Shown: piece by piece, positions 7,806-10,326 of the stretch
How the letters are laid out: every line of letters begins with the position of its first letter
Position numbering within the stretch: the stretch's first letter is position 1
DNA from: Rhodobacteraceae bacterium UBA1957
GTDB taxonomy: Bacteria > Pseudomonadota > Alphaproteobacteria > Rhodobacterales > Rhodobacteraceae
Reading direction: 5' to 3'
Assembly: GCA_002336405.1 (NCBI GenBank)
Contig: DDEJ01000005.1
Location: 9,099-19,424 of the forward strand
DNA length: 10,326 bases
Made by a program: the position numbers and the translations under genes
The notes under the pieces: generated by a model
Database searches by the model: none
What the model saw: the letters and a program-made list of their open reading frames with translations, nothing else
What the model was told of the DNA's origin: nothing

Positions 7806-8807
7806 TTAAAGCCCCGCGTTGATCGCCTGCGCGGCATCAATCATGTCTTGGCCGACATCACCCGAAAACTTTGACCAGACCGGCATCATGGTATCAACCC
7901 AGTTCTGACGCTGGGCGGCGCTGAGTTGACGCACAACACCACCGGCAGCAATGATGGCCTCTTTGGCAGACTCATTAACCGCAAAGCTCTCTTTATTGCG
8001 GGTTTGGGTCACTTCCGACATGATCGTCAGAAATTGATCGCGCACATCAGCGTCAAGGCTCTCGAGCCAGTCAACCGAGGTCACAACCAGATAGTCTATC
8101 ACGCCGTGATTGGTTTCTGTAACACCGTCCTGCACTTCGAAGAACTTTTTACCATAGATGTTTGACCATGTATTTTCCTGGCCATCAACCACCCCCTGCT
8201 GAAGCGCGCCATACACTTCGGAAAACGCCATTTTCTGCGGGCTACCGCCGATGGCTTCCATTTGTGCCACCAATACGTCAGACGATTGCACACGGAACTT
8301 TAGGCCGTTGGCATCGGTGGGCGACACCAGAGGTTTGCTGGCAGACATTTGTTTCATGCCATTGTGCCAATACGCCAAACCTTGAAGGCCCCGGCGCTGC
8401 ATGCTGTCCAGCATCGCCTGACCCGCATCAGAGGCTTGGAATGCATCAACCGCGTCGATGTTTTCAAACATGAATGGCAAATCAAACAAGCGGAACTGCT
8501 TGGTAAACTTTTCAAATTTAGACAGTGAAGGGGCCGCCAGTTGTACGTCGCCCTGCAACATCGCTTCGAGCACTTTGTTGTCATTATACAAAGTTGAGTT
8601 TGGGAAAACCTCAAGACAGGCCTTACCATTCATTTCTGTATTGACCCGTTCTTGCAGCAGCGAGGCTGCAATGCCTTTGGGGTGTTTGTCGGTGTTGGTA
8701 ACATGGCTAAACTTGATAACCATCTCGCCTGCGTCACAGCTTGCCGATGCCGCCTGCGCGGTAACTGCCAAAGCCAGTGCAATCGTGGCTGTAGTTAATA
8801 GTTTCAT
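7806..8807 (-). CDS. dctP: TRAP transporter solute-binding protein (DctP family)
   Basis: This is the periplasmic binding protein that captures the transported carboxylate and hands it to DctQM. I chose the ATG at 8807 (333 residues) over the upstream in-frame ATG at 8834: it has GGAGGAG six bases before it, and it puts a clean signal peptide at the N-terminus (MKLLTTATIALALAVTAQAASA, probable cleavage after Ala22). Family features include VIKFSHV at the mature N-terminus, LPFMFEN (110-116), the conserved substrate arginine in LKFRVQSS (Arg172), and SEVYGALQQGVVDGQENTW (196-214). The length is typical. Cys24 and Cys64 could form a disulfide. DctP homology suggests a C4-dicarboxylate or similar organic acid, but family members bind many carboxylates, so the substrate is unproven. 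It is the first gene of the operon, with two inverted-repeat operators upstream. Confidence 0.95.
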   Translation of the reverse strand: MKLLTTATIALALAVTAQAASASCDAGEMVIKFSHVTNTDKHPKGIAASLLQERVNTEMNGKACLEVFPNSTLYNDNKVLEAMLQGDVQLAAPSLSKFEKFTKQFRLFDLPFMFENIDAVDAFQASDAGQAMLDSMQRRGLQGLAYWHNGMKQMSASKPLVSPTDANGLKFRVQSSDVLVAQMEAIGGSPQKMAFSEVYGALQQGVVDGQENTWSNIYGKKFFEVQDGVTETNHGVIDYLVVTSVDWLESLDADVRDQFLTIMSEVTQTRNKESFAVNESAKEAIIAAGGVVRQLSAAQRQNWVDTMMPVWSKFSGDVGQDMIDAAQAINAGL

Positions 8808-8813
8808 TTGGGT

Positions 8814-8820
8814 CTCCTCC
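8814..8820 (-). promoter_or_regulatory. Strong ribosome binding site deciding the dctP start
   Basis: GGAGGAG on the minus strand ends six bases before the ATG at 8807. The longer alternative start at 8834 would place this site inside the coding region and in front of the signal peptide, so the shorter form is preferred. Confidence 0.85.
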
Positions 8821-8942
8821 CAGTCTGTCTGCATAATTTCTCTGGTGGTGGCGCGTCAGCACCCCTGAACTGAGTTGACCATAGTCCAGAGAGAAAACAC
8901 AGCACACTGCGACAGCTGCAGAGGGTTTCGCATAATGCCCTA

Positions 8943-8970
8943 ATAATATTTGTCTTTTTTCAATTTTAAC
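8943..8970 (-). promoter_or_regulatory. Candidate sigma70-type promoter for dctPQM
   Basis: On the minus strand GTTAAA (8970-8965) and TATTAT (8948-8943) are separated by 16 bases, giving a predicted start of transcription near 8936 and an untranslated leader of about 130 bases. The -10 matches the consensus well and the -35 poorly, which would fit a promoter needing an activator. The two inverted repeats lie immediately upstream. I looked for a sigma54 -24/-12 element in the 180 bases before dctP and found no acceptable match. Confidence 0.35.
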
Positions 8971-9000
8971 TCGACGCCCGCGAATTCTGCATCGCGGCAA

Positions 9001-9018
9001 TGTGCGAAAATCCGCACA
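9001..9018. promoter_or_regulatory. Inverted-repeat operator 1 upstream of dctP
   Basis: TGTGCGAAAATCCGCACA has perfect six-base arms TGTGCG/CGCACA around a six-base centre. It closely matches the site at 9034-9051. It is about 194 bases upstream of the dctP ATG and would be centred near -73 from the candidate promoter, a position suited to an activator. The binding protein is unknown. A DctD- or other dicarboxylate-responsive regulator is a reasonable guess from the target gene. Confidence 0.65.
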
Positions 9019-9033
9019 ATTGTTGGCGCTAAC

Positions 9034-9051
9034 TGTGTGATTCTTCGCACA
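9034..9051. promoter_or_regulatory. Inverted-repeat operator 2 upstream of dctP
   Basis: TGTGTGATTCTTCGCACA is a near-perfect inverted repeat (TGTGTGA against TCGCACA, one mismatch) and shares its outer arms with the site at 9001-9018. Centre-to-centre spacing is 33 bp, about three helical turns, so two dimers would sit on the same face of the DNA. On the minus strand both sites begin TTGTGCG. Confidence 0.63.
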
Positions 9052-9395
9052 AACCGTTACACAAATCATCACAGAATTTACCGCAGTATTCATTGCCAAA
9101 GCTGGGCCCTGTCAGACCAAAGTGGTGCGAATGTTACTTTTATAACTTGTTCACACACCAACAAGATCGTATTAAAATTCAGCGTTTGATATTCAACTTA
9201 GTCCAAAATTCATTGGATTAGATGGTAAAAAACTTACCACGCGGGTTCATGTTAGAAAGAAAAATGGACCCACCAAACAATGAAAGCCCACACCGACGCT
9301 TTTTTGCGACACCCCTCTTTTTACAAATCATAAAACCTAAGGTGAGACATTTATAAGTGACAGATGGTGCCCAACCCGAAACAATCACAATAACG

Positions 9396-9424
9396 CTGAC
9401 AGTAAAATTGGAGCTATTTACTTT
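9396..9424 (+). promoter_or_regulatory. Weak candidate promoter for the 81-residue gene
   Basis: CTGACA (9396-9401, one mismatch to TTGACA) is followed after 17 bases by TACTTT (9419-9424), a poor -10. Spacing is ideal and the distance to the ATG at 9452 is plausible, but the -10 matches at only three positions. Confidence 0.2.
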
Positions 9425-9425
9425 T

Positions 9426-9441
9426 AACCTCTGAAGAGGTT
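9426..9441 (+). promoter_or_regulatory. Small hairpin covering the likely ribosome binding site of the gene at 9452
   Basis: AACCTC (9426-9431) pairs perfectly with GAGGTT (9436-9441) across a TGAA loop, and TT follows to make a run of four T. The GAGG in the right arm is the only ribosome-binding-like sequence before the ATG, 12 bases away. The hairpin could therefore hide the site, or be a weak terminator for upstream transcription. Confidence 0.35.
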
Positions 9442-9451
9442 TTAATAGCGT

Positions 9452-9697
9452 ATGAGTAATAGTATGATTATCAGTGGCTTATTAATCGCCTTGGTTGTCG
9501 GTGGCGGGGCCGTTTATACCTTTACGTCTTCTCAAAATAGACCCGCTAAAATTACCACTGAAACGGTAAAATCTGCGCCAGTGGTGAAGCCATCTGCAAC
9601 TGGCCAGGCAGATTGCAAAGCAGTAGCGGCTGTAGTTCCCTTGGTAAACCTCACCACCGGTATGGGAATGACCACCGCAGTTGCAGCCTGTGAATAG
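9452..9697 (+). CDS. Small single-pass membrane protein, unknown function
   Basis: I do not recognise this 81-residue protein. Residues 6-23 (IISGLLIALVVGGGAVYT) form one hydrophobic segment with no positive charge before it. A Thr/Lys/Pro-rich linker (about 25-50) follows, then a C-terminal part with two cysteines (Cys55 and Cys80) and mostly small hydrophobic residues (KAVAAVVPLVNLTTGMGMTTAVAACE). Two cysteines in a probable periplasmic domain could form a disulfide; this is inference. The segment may be an uncleaved anchor or a signal peptide. ATG codons at 9452 and 9464 are both possible starts; GAGG lies 12 bases before the first, which favours it only weakly. It stands alone between two minus-strand genes, so it is likely its own transcription unit. 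The translation looks protein-like, but coding status is not certain. Confidence 0.55.
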   Translation: MSNSMIISGLLIALVVGGGAVYTFTSSQNRPAKITTETVKSAPVVKPSATGQADCKAVAAVVPLVNLTTGMGMTTAVAACE

Positions 9698-9856
9698 CTT
9701 ATAGCCGAACAGCATCAGGACAGTATAATCAAACTAAATCCCTGAAAGCCAAATCACTATTTCTCAGCCGAGACTCTAAATAATGTCACATCATGAGTAG
9801 GTTTTGAGACTGGTAAATATTCTTAGCTGAAACTTTACTAACCGAGAGATCAAAAT
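9698..9856. other. Gap between two convergent small genes
   Basis: This 159-base AT-rich gap separates convergent stops. I see no strong terminator hairpin. Two diverged 21-base direct repeats begin at 9762 (TCTCAGCCGAGACTCTA) and 9821 (TCTTAGCTGAAACTTTA); most differences are transitions. Confidence 0.35.
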
Positions 9857-10168
9857 TTATGCTCCGACATCAATAAGATGACCAACCGTCCCATTCCCGT
9901 CTTCGCTGAGGAGGGTCCTAATGTCGTTGATGGCCTCACCGTCAAATTTGTTCGAACTGATCATCTCAAGAATTTTCTCTAACATTTCTTGTTCTACTGC
10001 ACTGCGAGGGGTCGCAAGCGTTGTATTTGACCGATTTGGCACAGAGCTGCTGTCGTCTGGCCCGAAATCGTCGCCACTTTGAGATTCGGTCAGCTTTTTC
10101 ACACGCGACAAGGGACGCATTGACTGAGGAGCTAAGTTAGCAATTACTGCATTGTTTGAAATATACAA
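9857..10168 (-). CDS. Hydrophilic small protein of unknown function, TTG start
   Basis: I do not recognise this 103-residue protein. It has no signal peptide or membrane segment. The first 55 residues are rich in Ser, Asn, Asp and Pro and look unstructured (SGDDFGPDDSSSVPNRSN, 31-48). Residues about 57-89 (VEQEMLEKILEMISSNKF, then EAINDIRTLLSED) look like amphipathic helices with regular hydrophobic spacing. A disordered N-terminal half with a helical C-terminal half resembles small regulatory proteins such as anti-sigma factors of the FlgM kind, but I see no motif that establishes this. The start is TTG at 10168: AGAGGAG lies about 10 bases before it, whereas the next in-frame ATG (residue 17) has no ribosome binding site. 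It is the only minus-strand gene right of the dctP operators. Confidence 0.6.
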   Translation of the reverse strand: MYISNNAVIANLAPQSMRPLSRVKKLTESQSGDDFGPDDSSSVPNRSNTTLATPRSAVEQEMLEKILEMISSNKFDGEAINDIRTLLSEDGNGTVGHLIDVGA

Positions 10169-10178
10169 TTTAGATCTG

Positions 10179-10185
10179 CTCCTCT
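10179..10185 (-). promoter_or_regulatory. Ribosome binding site supporting a TTG start
   Basis: AGAGGAG on the minus strand lies about 10 bases before TTG at 10168. No other start codon in this frame has such a site, so it decides the start of the 103-residue gene. The spacing is slightly long. Confidence 0.55.
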
Positions 10186-10326
10186 TTCAAGTTGTATTGT
10201 TTAAGGTCTTCCACAAAACAAAACCTATGCGCAGAGCTTGAACAACACGCTGGACAACGATTTCTCATGCAAATGTCAGGCCTCTTGTGAGATAGAACGA
10301 CCGTTTATTGATCTTTTTTAATCGCC

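Larger units (their letters stand above)
9054..9451. other. AT-rich intergenic region between dctP operators and a small plus-strand gene
   Basis: These 398 bases hold no gene I can support on either strand. Only the far downstream end has recognisable elements: a weak promoter candidate near 9396-9424 and a small hairpin at 9426-9441. A short TCCAA/TTGGA repeat lies near 9200-9220 but is too small to interpret. An unannotated small RNA ending at the 9426-9445 hairpin cannot be excluded. Confidence 0.4.

Noticed and set aside
7020..8300. Similar short strings FYEVQD in DctQ and FFEVQD in DctP
   Set aside because: Six residues of similarity between unrelated folds with no wider alignment; chance.
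7806..8834. Longer dctP form starting at 8834
   Set aside because: It would put nine polar residues (MQTDWEETQ) in front of the signal peptide and swallow the strong GGAGGAG site that serves the ATG at 8807.
8850..8872. Possible sigma54 -24/-12 promoter for dctP (GG-N10-GC on the minus strand)
   Set aside because: Only the invariant GG and GC match; the surrounding bases differ from TGGCAC-N5-TTGC at nearly every position.
8734..9099. A 121-codon minus-strand open frame across the dctP promoter region
   Set aside because: It overlaps the signal-peptide end of dctP in another frame, covers both operators and the candidate promoter, and its translation has no recognisable domain.
8950..9189. 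A 79-codon plus-strand open frame in the dctP upstream region
   Set aside because: Covers both operator repeats, has no ribosome binding site, and has an unremarkable translation.

Overview
The window looks like chromosomal DNA from a marine Rhodobacterales (Roseobacter-type) alphaproteobacterium. The reasons are the cytochrome c maturation order ccmA-B-C-D-G (the helABCDX arrangement of Rhodobacter), the three-gene TRAP solute transporter, a monomeric aconitase of the AcnA type, and moderate GC content with AT-richer intergenic DNA. The genus assignment is inference; there is no rRNA or other direct marker.

Layout: (1) 1-1989, plus strand: the C-terminal three quarters of aconitase, followed by an inverted repeat. 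(2) 1990-2419: a 430-base gap containing that hairpin and, at 2319-2336, a perfect 18-bp palindrome. (3) 2420-2776, plus: a small putative lipoprotein or membrane protein of unknown function. (4) 2856-5573, minus: ccmG, ccmD (49 codons, easily missed), ccmC, ccmB and ccmA, tightly packed with overlaps. (5) 5644-8807, minus: dctM, dctQ and dctP, a complete TRAP transporter. A strong hairpin plus T-tract lies between dctP and dctQ. (6) 8808-9451: the dctP upstream region, with two near-identical 18-bp inverted repeats 33 bp apart (probable operators) and a candidate promoter. (7) 9452-9697, plus: an 81-codon single-pass membrane protein of unknown function. (8) 9857-10168, minus: a 103-codon hydrophilic protein of unknown function with a TTG start. 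(9) 10169-10326: upstream DNA of that last gene.

How the genes work together: DctP binds an organic acid (probably a C4-dicarboxylate or related carboxylate) in the periplasm and delivers it to the DctQ/DctM membrane pair, which imports it using a sodium or proton gradient. Aconitase is a TCA-cycle enzyme, so import and central carbon use are thematically related but are separate transcription units. CcmABCD exports and loads haem for c-type cytochrome assembly, and CcmG is the periplasmic thioredoxin-like reductant of the apocytochrome CxxCH cysteines. CcmE, CcmF and CcmH are not in the window. The TRAP and ccm genes lie on the same strand with only 70 bp and no visible terminator between dctM and ccmA, so read-through is possible.

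Most of the window is ordinary core metabolism and transport. I do not see a convincing new multi-gene system. The most interesting features are regulatory: the paired dctP operators, the dctP/dctQ attenuator, the 18-bp palindrome, a 9-G tract early in ccmB, and two or three small unrecognised genes.
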